A DNA stretch of 64,000 nt from Nelumbo lutea (lineage: Eukaryota; Streptophyta; Magnoliopsida; Proteales; Nelumbonaceae): the NCBI GenBank assembly GCA_022828595.1, contig JAKGHH010000008.1, forward strand, positions 5,755,728 to 5,819,727, given 5' to 3'. Of this stretch, positions 44,287 through 57,100 are shown one piece after another. How positions within the stretch are numbered: position 1 is the first letter of the stretch; the number at the start of each line of letters is the position of its first letter. Made by a program: the position numbers and the translations under genes. The notes under the pieces are model-generated. The model had not been told where the DNA came from. It did no database searches and was given only the letters and a program-made list of their open reading frames with translations.

Positions 44287-45529
44287 AGAGCCATTCAAGC
44301 TAATGATTTAGGAGTGAAATGGCCAGTTCCCAAAATATGGTCATGTGATAGGTTTAATCGGTCCAAAATGATGGATTTTAATGTGGATTGAAAACACTAG
44401 TTAGGGCATGTAAAAAGCAAGACAACATATAAAAGTGTTTAATAAATAAACATAATATATAGAAATATTTAACGGAGAAGTATGGATACACCCGATGCAG
44501 AATTCTGAATTCCAGCCCCCATGAATTTGGTGTCAATTCACGGTCAGGATGCATTTCCTTTGTACTTTGGGACTATAAAATTCTGATCTGGGCTGATTGG
44601 TCATTCTTCTCATATTTAAAACCTCTGAGGGGCACGTCAGGTCCAATCCGAAGAGGTCAACATGCGATGTCATAAATCAAATAACAAAAATATAAAAAAT
44701 AGATAAAATATAAAAATAAAATAAAACATGTTTTAGAAAAATTGATCATTTCCCTCATATTATTTTTTTCATCATATTAAACAAAAAATAATACATATTT
44801 TGCATCAGATAAGAGTAGAGACCATAATCGCAAACAAATAGATGCAAAACTAAACCGAATGCAAAGTCTGTATCTGGTTCAAAGTTGCATTGCAAACAAA
44901 ACAGAGCTTTAAGAAAGAATCCAAAAGAATAAAAAGGGACTGTAAATCAGATAAAACAGGAATATTTATCTACCTCCCATTAGACAAATAGCAATGCATT
45001 AAATTTCATCCTTTTAAGTTGATGAGACCCTATCAAATCTTGTCCGAAGTTTTCTTCTAAATGCCCAACAATTCTGAATTCCAGCCCCCCCGGGTGGGGC
45101 ACAGCCCAAATCATCAGCCTAAAGTACATAATGTCTTCTAGGATTGGAAGACAGACCCTCAAAAGTCAAAACTATCGAAATAAATGTACTAAAATTTTTT
45201 AAAATGCTCGTTTAGTCGTGGAAATGGCCGAGTGGGCCCTCAAGCTAAAATCTGCCCTAGGAGCAAAGGGCAACGAGAGGGACACGTGTCATCTTATTAA
45301 GATCTTAACCATGTAGCCAGGTGGAAGTTTCCTGGGTGGGATGGGAATGGGACGATTAGACTGGCAAATCCATCCCTAAATCTAAACGTATTCAATGCAT
45401 TGGACCCATCCCATATAACTATATGAGTTGGATTTCTTGTTGAGTTTAAAATAACAATTATGACTCAACATTTCGAAGAAAAAAAAAAGAAAGAAGGAAT
45501 GAAAAAAAAGAAAATATTGATAACTATTG
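44287..45529. other. intergenic, nothing recognised
   Basis: AT-rich. The 19-base string ATTCTGAATTCCAGCCCCC occurs twice, near 44503 and 45070. No gene recognised. Confidence 0.4.
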
Positions 45530-45579
45530 AAAGTGGTTCAATTTTTTTTTTTTTTGTTGGATTACTTAAAGTGGTTCAA
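45530..45579 (-). mobile_element. 26-bp micro retro-insertion with 12-bp duplication
   Basis: AAAGTGGTTCAA at 45530-45541 recurs at 45568-45579. The insert is 14 T followed by GTTGGATTACTT: on the minus strand AAGTAATCCAAC plus poly(A), a severely truncated LINE insertion. Confidence 0.72.
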
Positions 45580-47259
45580 ATATTAATGAATGACGTATTG
45601 TTTTGGTTTTAGTTGATTATATTGATAAATAATAAAACAATAAAATATAATAATCAATTCAACTTCAGTTTCAGCCATCAACGAACTTAAATTTTTTTTT
45701 AAACTTGGGAAAATCTATAATACTCGACAAATCAAAACCCCTTGTAATCCAATCCAACTTCAGTTTCAGCCATCAACTTCAGTTATCACTTTTAATTTTT
45801 TTTATGCTGGTTGATTGGTTATACATTTTTCCATTATCATATATTTATGGTATCATATTCTAAAGCTGTTAATCAAATATTAGAATGATCTAAAAATTTC
45901 TTTATTTTTATTTGCACTACAAAAAGTATAGTTCGTGGTGATTGTTGGATTGGAATCAGTTGTGGGCAATACACATTCAGATGTGCTCCTCAGAGCACGC
46001 CTCAAAACAACCTTACAGGGATAATCCTTTCGTGAATTATAACATCAAGTATGCAAGATGTTCTCAATATACGGCTGCAATGCAATATGATATTGGTGGG
46101 AGATGCGTTATGTGAGAAGCAAATCCAATCCCATGCAATGCTTATAATTGTTTCTATCCTTTCGGTTTGCAATGGTTGTGAAAAAACACAAAAAACAAAG
46201 GCAGTGTTTAGCATCGATGCTGTTGCTTTAGAAAACGGTGGCACATCAATGCTGCATTAGAAAAATTGGTGTTTCAGAAAACAGTAACATGTTTGACATC
46301 GTTTTTCATAAAAAACGGTACTTTAAACCAGGCCTTTGAAATCGAAAAGGTGTGATATGGGGAAACATCGAATTTGGTGTTTTCTCAATTTGGAGTTATT
46401 GATGCCAACAAGGGCAATATGTGGCAGTGACATAGACTTCCTATAATGGGTACCCGTGCTGAAAATAGATATGAAATACATAAGGTATTGCTGTTGCCCT
46501 AAGAAACGTCCTACCTAAAAACAATATTTCAAACAAAAAAATGACACCGTTTTCTTATAAAACAATACTTCCAACCCAAACAAATACAAAATTGTTGGTA
46601 TATACCAACCCAAACAACACTCGGCCAGTTGGCAAGCCTTTGGTTTTTGCTTTTGTTAATAGACAAAGGGAATTGGCAATCATGTGATTAATAGTGGACT
46701 TTTGGGGCGTGACCCACCAAGTTGATGAATCTAATCCATTTGTGGAAATGTGAAGTCACCATCTGAAACCATCATCTTCTGAAACTCGTGCATTATGATC
46801 CACCGACCCCCCATGCCTTGGTTCCGTCTGAAGCTGTTCATTAATGGGTCCAGCCTCCAAAAAAATTGTTTGTGTATAACGAGTAAGTTCATACCCTTAA
46901 TCAGTGTGCCCTTTTAATGCAACGCAGCTACTTTCCAAATGGCAAAAGAAAATGGAACCACGTGGCAAGTTTAGTGGGGTATGAGAATTGACGAGAAACG
47001 TATGATAGTGCTGAATTGAACGCCTTCCTTGAATGGACAAGCAGATGTAGATATGGATATTAAACATATGCATGGGGAGGCTACATATACAAAGCTTTTT
47101 GACAAAGCAAAAGGAAAACATGGGGATCTGTTGGTTGGCTCTCTGCCTATCTCTTTTACTCTACGCTTCCTAATCCCGTCAGCCGTGCGGCCCACCCCTA
47201 CTCATACATCGCTATCTCATCCCTCCCCCCACGATACCTAAACTCATTACTCTTGCAAT
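45580..47259. other. intergenic, nothing recognised
   Basis: No gene recognised. GCAAGATGTTCTCAAT near 46060 resembles an arm of the foldback at 29582-29684, perhaps an older family member. Confidence 0.35.
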
Positions 47260-47268
47260 AGTTGGGTG

Positions 47269-47566
47269 CATGGTTTTTAAAAACGAACCGGTGACCGAAT
47301 TGGTCAGTGGTCCAGTTATCGATTTGAATGGTCCGATTGTTTGATCTGAATGATTAGTCTAATTTGACAAAAAAATAAAAAAAAAATTACAAAATTACAA
47401 AACGGTTAAAACCGTTCGAACGGTTAATCAGCCAATTCAGCGGTTTACTGACCAAAATCAACGATTTGAAAAAAAAACGGTTTTGAAGGAAAACGAAACT
47501 AATAAAATGACCGATTCCTGATTTTTCTGGTCCGACCGTCCAGTCCGGTCTGATTTTGATAACAGT
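47269..47566. mobile_element. Mutator-like MITE, CATGGTTTTTAAAA family, copy 3
   Basis: A 298-bp element starting CATGGTTTTTAAAAACGAAC and ending TGATTTTGATAACAGT. The 9-bp flanks AGTTGGGTG (47260-47268) and GGTTGGGTG (47567-47575) match 8 of 9. Confidence 0.8.
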
Positions 47567-47575
47567 GGTTGGGTG

Positions 47576-48509
47576 GTGGTACATGGCTACGTGCATTTAC
47601 TAGAGATGAATAGAGAGGACTAAAATTTTGGGATGGAGGTTTTGACGTGAAGCCCGAGATAGTATGCTGTTATTATTTTATTATGTAGTAAAGATATTAA
47701 ATAATTTATATAATTTTGCGTACAACTAATTATCCAATGGATAATGGTCCTTTTCTACTAGTAAGGTATTGTGATTCAATGAAGGGTGTTTGTATCGATT
47801 AATTTATTTTTTAAGATCAATTAGTTAAGGATGAATTAGTTCTGTTTGTATTTTCACCAAACATCACTTTCACATAATCAAGATAAAGAAAAGCACAACC
47901 AATTTTACTTGAATCAATATAATAAAAAAAGATTTTGATCGAGTAAAACTAAAATCTCTAGTTGGTATTTTATTAGGAAACAACTACTACCAAACATATA
48001 AGCAGTTGATGAGGTCTCGTCTTTTTTTTTTTTTTTTTTTTATATATATATATATTATCTCAGAAGGTTTGGTAATGAGAATAAATCAACACAATATAAG
48101 TCAAAGTTCAACTCATGAGCCAACTGAGTGGTGGATTGATTGGGATGTTAGTTGCATAGCCCCAGTAGAGAGATGGATTCGAATCCTGTGCTATTATCAA
48201 TTTACCGCCAACGTTAAAAAGTCAAGCGTTCATGAATTTTTCTGATGTTTCAGTTTATTTGGGCTAAACTTTTCCTAGAACATCACTAAAATAATAAAAA
48301 TATAAAAATAAAATATTAATTAAAAAAACTTTGTCTATACTACGAACTTTCAGAAAATTTCATTAGGACCACATGTTCAAAATCCTTTTTTTTTTTTCAG
48401 TCTTTTTCCCTTCGATTCTTTTTATTTTTATTTTTTCTCTACTATTGGTCGACAAAATGCCCTAATACGTCAACCTCCCTTGGAGTTCGCGGTTGATTCA
48501 CCGCTATAA
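47576..48509. other. intergenic, nothing recognised
   Basis: AT-rich with a T run then (TA)n at 48020-48056. A B-box-like GGATTCGAATCC at 48175 was considered as a SINE and not accepted. Confidence 0.4.
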
Positions 48510-48672
48510 TCGGATCATGATTCGATCTGATTCTACATTGTTGGATTCGGATATATTTGTTTGGGAATTCGGATAAGATTCGATTGGATAATCGGGTCAC
48601 ATTAAATGGTTTGGAATCGGATCATCCCTATGCGATCTGAAAATGATTGGATCCGATCTGATATAGATGTTA
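48510..48672. repeat. AATCGGATC repeat fragment
   Basis: ATCGGATCATGATTCGATCT-type words, as in the hAT MITEs at 5261 and 33719. It is cut off at the Helitron-like end that begins at 48673. Confidence 0.5.
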
Positions 48673-48705
48673 CTAGTAGGGACCCGTGTGATGTATAGAC
48701 TTTAT
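48673..48705 (-). mobile_element. Helitron-like 3' end (minus strand)
   Basis: On the minus strand: CACACGGGTCCCTACTAG then T. This resembles the end at 39509 (CACACGGGGCCCAACTAG). The body would extend right into the AT-rich region; the 5' end is not identified. Confidence 0.45.
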
Positions 48706-48769
48706 TAAGTAAAAGTTAAATAATAGAAATATATAGGAGTATATAATTGTTTTATATTTTAATTTTTTA

Positions 48770-49237
48770 ATAACCAATTGATCAAACTTGACCCAAGTTG
48801 GTTGATTTTCTACTATTAACGATCGACTTTAGTTTAGCAATTTTCCATCTTGACCCAAGTTGGTCAGTTTCGATTTGGCCATTTCTAAACTGACCAAACC
48901 ATAGATATACATTAATATTTTATACTTTAAATATAATTTTTTTCAATACGGGAAAATGGAAATTTCCCATACTTCTTAATCTAAATAATTTTATATTATA
49001 GTTTTTTTTTATTTTATATTTTTAATAATACCACCATAATTTATTAAATTTAATTTTTAAGTTTAAATCTTCTGAACAAACAAACAAACCGAAAATAGAC
49101 CCAAACTGATACAACCCAAGATAACAGGTTTTCACTAATGGTCAATCATTTTGGGTGATAAGCTCCCGACCTAACCAGGTCAATTTGATTGGCGAAAGAG
49201 CCTACAACTGAATTGAACCAATCCTTGAACACTCCTA
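48770..49237. mobile_element. degenerate hAT MITE right part
   Basis: Words TTGACCCAAGTTGGT and CAAACTGATACAACCC, an AT-rich centre, and a right end CCTTGAACACTCCTA like that at 43232. The left terminus is not found. Confidence 0.45.
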
Positions 49238-50541
49238 ATTTCAGCTAAATTAATAGTCTAGTCTCTAATAAATAGCAATAGTTTAGTCTCCAATAATTAT
49301 TGGAAATATATAGCATAAATACACAATTATTGAAAAATAAGTTTATAATGAAAATACAATATATATCTAATAAAAAACAATAATTACAAAAATACAATAA
49401 ATACTAAAAATATATTAAATTACTCACTAAATAGTGTAAAATCAAATAATAGCTTAATCTCTAATAAGTATTAATCAGTAAATTATAAAAAAGACATAAT
49501 TACTAAAAATAAATTTTAAAAATACAATAAATTAAATTTAAAAAGTTAAATAATATTTGTTTAATCTCCAATAATTATTGACAATTTACTATTAAATAAA
49601 AAAACAAAAATAGATTTATAAATAATTATTGAAAACATATTTATCAGAAAATACAATAAATAATTAATAAAAATAAAATAAATATTACTAATAAATATAT
49701 AATGAATATACACTATATTGAAAAATATTACTAATAAATAATTTGTTTTTGAAAGTTATTTTCTATGATTATTAATTTATATAAGTGAAATTAGTTATTT
49801 ACAATATTATTTAGTTATTTGAATAGTATTGTTATTTAAAATTTTAAAATATTAAGCATTTATTGAATTTAATAAAGTTATAATTAGTACTATTGTTACA
49901 TGATTCATTATTAATTTTGTAAAATATTAAATTATCATTAATATGAATATTATCGAATCTATTATAATTATTTTTCTACTTTTAATTTTTTTTTAATTTA
50001 TTACATAATTTTGTTATTTTAACTATTTAAAATTTAGTCATGTTAAAGGTTTCTTTATTTAAATATTTAAATAATATGTAAAATATTTAATAAATTTCAT
50101 TTTTTGAATTTTATTTGTTATATAATATTAAATATTTTGTTATATAATTATTTAGATATTTTTAATGTTTTGTTATTTAAGATATTTAGTTATTGAAATA
50201 TTTAATTAATGTTTAATTTTTTAATGTCAAATTTTTATTATTTGAATAACATTTAAATTGAATAATTCATAAAATTATAATTTATATTGTTACTGCATAA
50301 TTTCATGATGAATTTTGTAAAAATATATAATTATTAATAATATGAATATTATTAACTCTATGATAATTAATTTTGGTGTTTTGAATAAATATTTTAAAGT
50401 TAGTATATAATTTCGTTATAATATTTAAATAATTCTGAAAATTTTTAATTGAAACTTTGTTTAGATAGATGTAGATAAAAGTTGGGAAGAGGATAAATAT
50501 TAATTAGACATAATTGAGGAAGGAGTCTCTATTAAATTGGA
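49238..50541. repeat. extremely AT-rich region
   Basis: Repeated AGTCTCTAATAA…AATTATTG words at 49257-49330 and 49460-49580, then long A/T stretches with ATTTAGTTATTT and TAATATGAATATTAT words repeated near 49940 and 50337. No coding potential. Confidence 0.6.
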
Positions 50542-50671
50542 GATAATTTAAGAGATAAATAGGAGTTAGTGATAATTTAGGAGATACATAGGAGTTAGAA
50601 ATAATTTAGGAGATACATAGGAGTTAGAGATAATTTAGGAGATACATAGGAATTAAAAATAATTTAGGAGA
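50542..50671. repeat. 29-bp minisatellite, 4.5 copies
   Basis: Units GATAATTTAGGAGATACATA plus GGAGTTAGA start at 50542, 50571, 50600 and 50629, with a partial fifth at 50658. The inner copies are nearly identical. The units abut without spacers, so this is not a CRISPR. Confidence 0.9.
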
Positions 50672-51089
50672 AAGTGGTGCCACTTGGCTAAACATTAGAA
50701 AAGAAAATCCCTATTTCTTTATGGTTGTTAGAAATAGTTAATCCTATGCTATTTACTTATTAGTTTAATGGGTAAGAATTAACAAAAAAAAAAAAAAAAG
50801 GTAATTAGGAATGGGGGTTTGGAGCAAGGAAAGGCATGGTGAGGTCGACTGTTTCGCTATATATATAGATAGATGTATTTATTTATTAACATATAATATA
50901 TGTATATATGTTATTTATTTATTCATAAATATGTTATTTATAGTGCATTTTTGTAATTTTTTATATTATTTATTTTTTATAAAACATGTATATATATGAT
51001 AAAAATAGTTGAAAAAATACTTATATTTTTTTTCTTTATTTAAACATTTATTTTTTTCTTTTTCATTTAATAAATTATTATTTTTTAAT
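50672..51089. other. intergenic, AT-rich
   Basis: A run of 15 A near 50785 and TATATA-type sequence to 51000. No gene. Confidence 0.4.
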
Positions 51090-51221
51090 TAATTCAAATC
51101 GAACCAGATTCAGATATCCTACGACTTAATCAGATTTGAATTCAAATTGATATTTATGAGATTCGATCGGATTGGATTGGACCTACAATATTTCGAACCG
51201 GACCGATTCGCTGCATCCCTA
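51090..51221. mobile_element. truncated hAT MITE right end
   Basis: Ends GGACCGATTCGCTGCATCCC TA, matching the terminus of the 33719 element (TAGGGATGCAAACGG) in reverse. The left end is not recognised. Confidence 0.5.
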
Positions 51222-54074
51222 GTATAATCTCCTCATGGTTGCAGTAGTACGTACCTACAGATATTTGTTCCCGTCTGAGCTGTTTTTCTTCCTTTGTATT
51301 TAAATGGTTGAGTCAGTGAGGATACCAACAGTGTGCACGCCAACTCATTAAATTCAGGACACAACCATGAACCATCCCTCCAAGCATTCAGCTAACAAAT
51401 GTCAAAGAATCTGGTTTACCCAGTTTTCAATGACCCAGCTGGTCCGGTTTCCAAAACATTGGCCACAAGTTACAACCACATAATTCACAAATTTGGTTAC
51501 AGTAACCCGTCCCTTGCCATCATTGAAATTAATCAAGTTGATCACTGACTAATTCTATCCTCCACCATCTCCAAGGGTACAATAAAGGCCACCAATTTCT
51601 TCAGTTTATAATAAAGGTATCTTTTCTTTTTCTTTTTTGGTGTGATAATGACACCTCTGATTAATTAACTATCCCAAGGTAAGTGATTATGCTGCATTGC
51701 ATTTGAATTCACATATTTACTTTCTATGGGCTTACTTGATTCCAGGTTTATCTTTTCTTAGGTTAATTTTTTCATTATGAATACTTTAATTAATAGATAT
51801 ACCTTGCCTAACCCATGTTTAGTAAGTGATCCTCCAACTATTTCTTGCTTTCCTTCATTTGTTTTATTATTTTATAGGTAGAATGATGGAATAACCACCC
51901 TTTCGCTTTCCTTCTTCCCTTTACATTACCCTTTTCTGTCTTCTGATTTAATTAGGGTACCCCGCAAGTATCACAAAAGGCATAGCAGTAAGAGCATGGA
52001 AATTTCATCTCCTAAGAGATTTGTTCTACCCAATAGTTGGACTCCATCTACTGCATTCTACAAATTTCAATATCATTTGCTTTTTTAAGACCATCCATCT
52101 GTTTGTTTTTTTGTTTTCTCTAACGTTATGTTTGTTTTAAAGGAAAATATAGGGTAAGAAGGGAAAGATATCAAAACTTATACAAAGTTTATAAAGATTT
52201 CTTTGCCTTGCCTTTCCTTTCCCTATTTTTTTTTCTTTAAATCAAACATAGCCTAATTAAATCACTCAAAGGAAAGGAAGCTAGGTTGAGTAATTGGTTA
52301 ATCCATTTTGGGTCAAGTTGGGCAAAAATGTCTCACTTGCGGGTCCTCCATTCCTCCTTTAAAGTTCCTGTCTTTCCCCCTATTTGATGAGTTATCAATT
52401 AGTCCCAATAAGATAAAATATTGGGAAAGAAATACAATAATGGTTCCTCTATCTTTTCATTAAGCAATTACATAAGAAAGTTGAGAATATAAAGATTATG
52501 CTAATGATGCTACCTTTAACTGTGTACTTATTCTACCAAAATAAAAACTCTCTACAGATAAATACGACAACTTCAACTGGCTTAATGGGGTCCTTCACCT
52601 TTATCCACTTCCATTCCTATCTAATGGAATGTATCGTTTCAGTCAAGGTAAAATATCTCACCTTTTATTTCATAAAGAATTCTCTCTCTCTCTCTCCCTG
52701 TTTTCAAAAAATAAAATCCTTACCAGCCAATTTAATTGACCAAAACAAGGGAATGAGAAGAACCCAACTACCAAAGTTCAATCAATTCAACTCCCAATTG
52801 CATCAAGTATCACACTTGCTTTCGGCTGTATTGCTGTATAATGTGTGGATTATCTAAGTCTTATTCCAACTACCTGATCACTACATGAACCATTGGTTCT
52901 ACTTTTGTATTAAATCATTCAATACTACTTCAACCATTATAGGTCCGCTAATGTACAATGTGGACCGGTTGTTTTATTTATTTTTGTTATGTGATCCAGT
53001 TGTATAGACATCATCCTAATCATTCAAGCCTGGATCCTATTTTGCCATTGGGTTAAAATCATGAGAGTTTGGCAAATAAGTCAAGTTCATATCGGCAGAT
53101 TTTAGTTATGTAGATATAATATAGAAAAAAAAAAAAATTGTGTAGAATGAAGAATCGATAGCCGAAAGTCTTAAGTTTTCATCTATTATTATAGTAATGT
53201 CGTGTCCCAGTTAACCATCCAATTCAATAATCTATATCTGTTTTGGGTCCCATAAAAATGATCTTTTTATTTCTACAATGTGGTTCGACTCAGTAGCAGT
53301 AACACACTAACACTGCCCCTCTCTATCTATTAATAGTAAAATATAGATTAATTTGAAGGGGTCCCATTCTATGATCTGTCTTTGAAACTTCAGTCACCAC
53401 CATTTTCATAGCCTAGAAAAGAACATATATTTATATTCTTCCTGAGGGTGGAGGTGGGCAAGGTGCCAGCAGCCTCTTAGCTGCAAGCTGTCTAGTCCTC
53501 CAATTAGACCTAAATCCTTGAGAGAGAGAGAGAGAAAACGTGACACATGTTGTTTATGTTGATTGAAGAAGACAAGATTCAATTGGATTCATTTGAATTG
53601 CAGAGAACAACACGTAAGGTCATAAATGTTCAGCTCATGTTAGATGTTGAAGAGAGGAGGCGTTCTTCCTTTTAGCCTCCCCAAACCGCAAACCCCCCTA
53701 AGAAAAAGGAGTTTTATCTTGTTTTAAGGATGAATCTGCCACATCTACACCATGTGGCTCTTGATTCGCGGCCGCCATATCCAAACTTTCCAAATGCTTT
53801 TTTTTTGTTTTTTCTTTTGTTCTGGTTGGGGCCCAAATGATCCATGGCAACAGTGTTGAGTGTGTCTCTTATATGCGTCGAGAATATATATCCCCTCTTT
53901 CTCTTCCTGTATTTTATGAATTCTCGATTAGGTGGGTCTTTCTATTTTTTTTAATCAAAATCCATAGGGTTTGATTGGTCGAAGTCTTTCTGGTATTGTA
54001 TTTTTTTTTGTTTTTTTGCAATATACATTTCCTATTTCTATTAGTAAGAATTTTGTCATAATAAGACATCAGTT
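51222..54074. other. intergenic, nothing recognised
   Basis: (CT)n at 52680-52698 and (GA)n at 53520-53536. The 119-codon ORF at 52498 is hydrophobic-polar mix without motifs and is not taken as a gene. A stretch at about 53729-53871 resembles 57811-57946. Confidence 0.4.
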
Positions 54075-54148
54075 GTCTGGGTGGTGTAGTTGGTTATCAC
54101 GCTAGTCTCACACACTAGAAGTCCCCGGTTCGAACCCGGGCTCAGACA
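54075..54148 (+). tRNA. tRNA-Val(CAC)
   Basis: The 74-nt cloverleaf is complete. Acceptor GTCTGGG pairs with CTCAGAC (one G-T). The D arm starts GTGTAGTTGGTTATCAC; the anticodon stem CTAGT/ACTAG encloses the loop CTCACAC with anticodon CAC; the T arm is CCCGG TTCGAAC CCGGG. Discriminator A. Internal A and B boxes for RNA polymerase III are intact, and a TTTTC…TTTT stop follows at once. There is no intron and CCA is not encoded, as expected for a plant nuclear gene. Confidence 0.96.
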
Positions 54149-57100
54149 ATTTTCTTTTGTCTTTTTATTTAACTTTTTGCATATTCACGTGAGGCTTGAA
54201 CATAAACTGTGTAATGTGTTGTTTTCGCCTGAAATGTGAAACTCCCATCTCCTCCGCTGACGGACACTCCGTCTGGGCGTCTCATCTCTTATGTTTCAAA
54301 AGGCAGCCAGCAACCGTATAAGAGACAAATAACATGAGCCCAACACACTTGAAAAGTTCGAATGAAGGGTCTTCTCTGGAAGTGTACACAGCCTTATATT
54401 AAGCATACTTATTTTCATATTATTAAAATATAATACAAAATTATATGCCACTTACAACTACAACTTATAATTTTGTAATGTGTGTATTTATCCATACAAA
54501 ATTGATCTACAGTAAGTTTGACATTCAGGTTCATAATAAACTGTTTAATTTTGAATGCATTATATGCATATTTACTTTGTAATGATGGATTCATCTGTTC
54601 ATTTCCGATATGTTGATTTATACAAACTATTAATGTATGTTTCTCTTATAAATTCATAACAAATTGAGCTGTGAAATTAATGTAATTGATGTATGTTTTC
54701 AATTAGATTTATATGGGTTTACTAATTGTTACCATATTCATGCCTATCCAATGATAATCCTGGTATTTCCCAAGTATATCTTGACACATATCTTAACTTT
54801 GAACCTCACCAATGTCACGGAAGTGGCTGACAAGACAACCCATCACTCTGCATATAATAAAAAGCATTACTCATATTGTCTAGTGATGTGAGATTCCTCA
54901 GACACTAGAATTCTTCTGTTTCCTCTTCTCTTTTTCATAGCTTGCATATAACAGACGGGAAAAAAACAGGTATCCGGTACTTGATTCATGTACCGGCTAC
55001 TACAGAAAAAGGATTCATGTACTGGAAACATGATGGAAATCATCCTCTTTTAATAAAAAAAAAAAAGACCAAAGTTTGATGGTGCATTTTCAACCAATAA
55101 CATGTGTTTTGAATGAATTTCTGTGTATGCAACTGCCCTTTTGTACTGCCTAAAAAGTTTGATCGAAAAAGATAAAGGAAAACAGAGACCAATACCAAAT
55201 ACTACAGAGTATTTTGGTTGAAAAAAAGAAATGGTTGGTGAAGGGGGAATCTACCTGGATGACAGAGAGAGAATGCCCATCACAAACGGCAATGGATCAA
55301 TTATTATAACACCAACCACTTTGCCCCCAATTTCTTAATTTTTCTCATAATCAATCAACTGCCCTCTGTTACAGTTGTTGAATTCAAGATTTCCCCATAT
55401 TTATATTTAGGCAGTAGACCCAAGTCAATAATGTAAAGGGCTTTTATTCTATTAAAATATCACCACATCTAAAGCGGATTCATTTCAGTTTGGATCAAAT
55501 TGAGGAAGAGGTCTGCGACTCCACTCTTAAGCTGGGATAAAACTCGTAGTCACATAATAGCTTGCATTTGTAGGTTTCTGGGTTACAACCCAAAATGTAA
55601 TGGTTAGAAAGAGAGTAGAGACGATTACGTAAAGTCAATTAGATGGTCCTCCATTTTATGCCTATCCCATTTTTAAATAAATTGAAATACATCAATTACA
55701 GAAATCTGTAACGAACCAATACACATCGCAATGAGAGAGATTATGAAGAATTAGACACCCGTAGGGTGTCGTCATTCTCTTCCAATTCAAGATTCGTTGA
55801 GAGTGCGGGCCCCCTCCACATCAGTGGATGGTGGATGATGAGATGGGTCTTCGCCAATTCTGAGTCCCTACACTTCCTATTAGGGTCTCCCGGTCCTGAA
55901 AGGGAGAAAGTTAGCGAATAGGATTTATGTGAAATCTAAACTAACGTTTTCACTTAAGGAAAAATTGTCAGAGGATAAAATTATCCCTTTTAATAATGAT
56001 TTTTTTTTCCTTTAACAATGATTTTGTGTGACTAAAACAGTTATTATCTTATTTGCTTAGGAAATAAAAGAAAATAAATAAATACACTAGTCTGGATAAA
56101 TATTTTTTTAAAAAATCTTAACCGGATATATGCACTTACCCCGATAAATAACTTCCTAAAACATGAACTGGGCCTAAAAGTAATAAAGACGAGATGGAAA
56201 ACTGAATAGATTTTTTAAATTGAGAAAATATGTAAATTATGAATAAAGGATGTGATACAATTCTCATTCATCTACTGCTTTAACTTTCTTTGAGGTGGTT
56301 TTGGGGACCAGAAGAGCAAGGACCACATGATGGATTTGATCAAATATTAAGAGTGCCTTTTTTGAGTGTTGATGCTATTGACATTAAAAGCACTGTTTGC
56401 TAACTGCTATCACTAATCGCGTTCATTAACTATCAAAGTCTCCATCATCTACCAAAACAACGAAAACTCTAACGAAGTCTCCATCCACCCCTACATGTGA
56501 CATGTAGAGGCTGCTAATTTTTTTCGGTATACAATATTTCCCACTTCTGGTAAACCTTTCCTAAAAAATGTAAAGCAATTCGAAGCTCTTAAAAAAAATC
56601 TTTAAACTCGAAAACTGAAAAAACTAATCCAGTCCCTATGGACATCCAAAAACTTGTCTTTTCATTAATTGTATAATGTCAAACATTAAACACAGTGGTT
56701 GTATTATTATCGTTTGGTTTTGCGTAACTCATGTTTCTTAAGCGACCTCCTAACTAATTTCTTTCCCTCAATTGTCACAATTTCCTATTTCATTAATGCA
56801 TCGATACATCTTCCTAATCCTTGTTTTTTTTTTTCCAGCACAACATGATTGACAGTAGAACCACTACACATGATTAACTCAACCACCGCCACCTCCAAAT
56901 TCTCCAGGATCCAAATCCATATCTCACTACCCAAATTCTTTGTTTCCTTTGCAAATCCATCCCAAGTTTTTGACGTCCAATTGTTTCACAATTTTACTTC
57001 ATACATGCATGACCCATCCATGCCAACCATTCCACTTGAACTCATAAATTGCTTCTTTTTTTTTTTTTTTTTTTTTTTCTTTCCACACTTTTATTAAAGT

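Noticed and set aside
48115..48250. Possible tRNA-derived SINE (GGATTCGAATCC B-box-like word)
   Set aside because: No convincing A box at the right distance, no tail and no target duplication.
50542..50671. CRISPR-like regular repeats
   Set aside because: Units are directly adjacent with no spacers, in a plant nuclear context.
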